Source: an uncultured Asticcacaulis sp. (GTDB taxonomy: Bacteria > Pseudomonadota > Alphaproteobacteria > Caulobacterales > Caulobacteraceae). From it: a stretch of 24,649 nt of DNA. Shown here piece by piece: positions 24,434 to 24,649 of the stretch. Position 1 is the first letter of the stretch. Each line of letters opens with the position of its first letter. Position numbers and translations under genes: made by a program. The notes beneath the pieces were generated by a model. That model was not told the origin of the DNA, did not search any database, and saw only the letters and a program-made list of their open reading frames with translations. The stretch is taken from assembly GCA_946482045.1 (NCBI GenBank), contig CAMLPZ010000024.1:1-24649 (forward strand), in the 5' to 3' direction.

Positions 24434-24626
24434 GGAGCCGTACGCGCGGCTCTGGGGCGTGGAAACCCCTAACAGAGTTGGTTGATGCCGGCCATTTCGG
24501 CACACCTCCTTGACCAATGCGGTCGGGGAGCCTGTGGCGTATGCAACAGGCCCCGGCTAAAGGTCACAGGGACCGTAACTCTGTTCGGTTTTCCAACTCC
24601 CCGATCACCAGGATCACAGGAGGCTC
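24434..24626 (+). ncRNA. Structured RNA, probable HEARO/omega-RNA of an IscB/IsrB-type mobile element
   Basis: The stretch folds into a compact multi-branched RNA. Elements seen: GAGCCG/CGGCTC (24435-24452); a long closing helix made of GGGG (24454) with CCCC (24599), GGAAA (24461) with TTTCC (24590), and AACAGAGTT (24471-24479) with AACTCTGTT (24577-24585). Inside it are TGCCG/CGGCA (24486-24502), CTCCTTGACC/GGTCGGGGAG (24506-24530), CCTGT/ACAGG with the loop GGCGTATGCA (24531-24550), and GGTC/GACC (24562-24574). Two G-U pairs in the 24506-24530 helix would be A-C mismatches on the other strand, fixing the RNA to +. The shape, the CTG-GCG-ATGC-CAG hairpin and the ATCACC then AGGAGG at the 3' side resemble HEARO/omega-RNA, which guides IscB or IsrB nucleases and lies just upstream of their genes. 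The guide would be the roughly 16 bases before 24434. Identification is by memory of the family, not by search. Confidence 0.62.
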
Positions 24627-24649
24627 AAGCGGGGGCGCACCGCATTCGA

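Noticed and set aside
24474..24515. Tiny - strand frame MAGINQLC preceded by a strong AAGGAGGTG
   Set aside because: The bases are explained by helices of the + strand structured RNA, and an eight-codon peptide has no other support.
24579..24649. Frame ending in LKRGRTAF, resembling part of the IscB N-terminus
   Set aside because: The expected PLMPC-type motif before it is missing and the frame runs through the RNA scaffold; the match is too short to call a gene start.
1..24649. tRNA, rRNA and CRISPR arrays
   Set aside because: None seen: no cloverleaf-like sequence with a conserved T-arm, no rRNA-like stretch and no regularly spaced repeats.

Overview
The window looks like part of an alphaproteobacterial chromosome, most likely Caulobacterales (an Asticcacaulis- or Caulobacter-like bacterium). 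This rests on gene content, not on any marker gene: a very large TonB-dependent receptor of the Xanthomonas/Caulobacter type, two flavin-dependent halogenase homologues beside it, a JmjC/cupin partner, a ROK regulator and a dense set of exported glycoside hydrolases. Together they form a polysaccharide-utilisation locus aimed at a hemicellulose with arabinose, xylose and galactose side groups.

Layout. (1) 1-673: 3' end of an FtsX/MacB-type permease gene cut by the window edge. (2) 674-979: an intergenic region rich in dyads and potential RNA hairpins, in front of the receptor. (3) 980-10403, all on +: TonB-dependent receptor, strong intrinsic terminator, halogenase homologue 1 (TTG start), ROK repressor, halogenase homologue 2 and JmjC-like cupin protein, closed by a terminator-like hairpin at 10577-10609. 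(4) 10633-14107, all on -: a GH5 lipoprotein with a 22-serine linker, a GH51 alpha-L-arabinofuranosidase and a small exported CBM-like protein, read in that order. (5) 14108-14317: an AT-rich divergent promoter region. (6) 14318-24017, all on +: GH43, GH5 lipoprotein with an 11-proline linker, GH27 alpha-galactosidase, a second GH43, a Sde182-like (DUF1593) protein and a third GH43. (7) 24018-24649: no convincing gene, but the last ~200 bases fold into a compact multi-branched RNA that I read as a HEARO/omega-RNA, the guide-RNA scaffold that precedes IscB/IsrB nuclease genes. Its nuclease gene would lie just beyond the window.

How it fits together. Surface-anchored GH5 enzymes would cut the backbone, exported GH51, GH43 and GH27 enzymes would trim arabinofuranosyl, xylosyl and galactosyl groups, and the TonB receptor would import the oligosaccharides. 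The ROK protein is the only regulator gene seen. Two sharp operator-like dyads inside the + strand hydrolase block, one of FadR/GntR type before GH27 and one of LacI type before the DUF1593 gene, suggest that outside regulators split this block into separately controlled parts. Start codons for GH5(-), GH51, GH27, DUF1593 and the last GH43 were moved inward from the longest open frame because a good Shine-Dalgarno sequence and signal peptide lie there.
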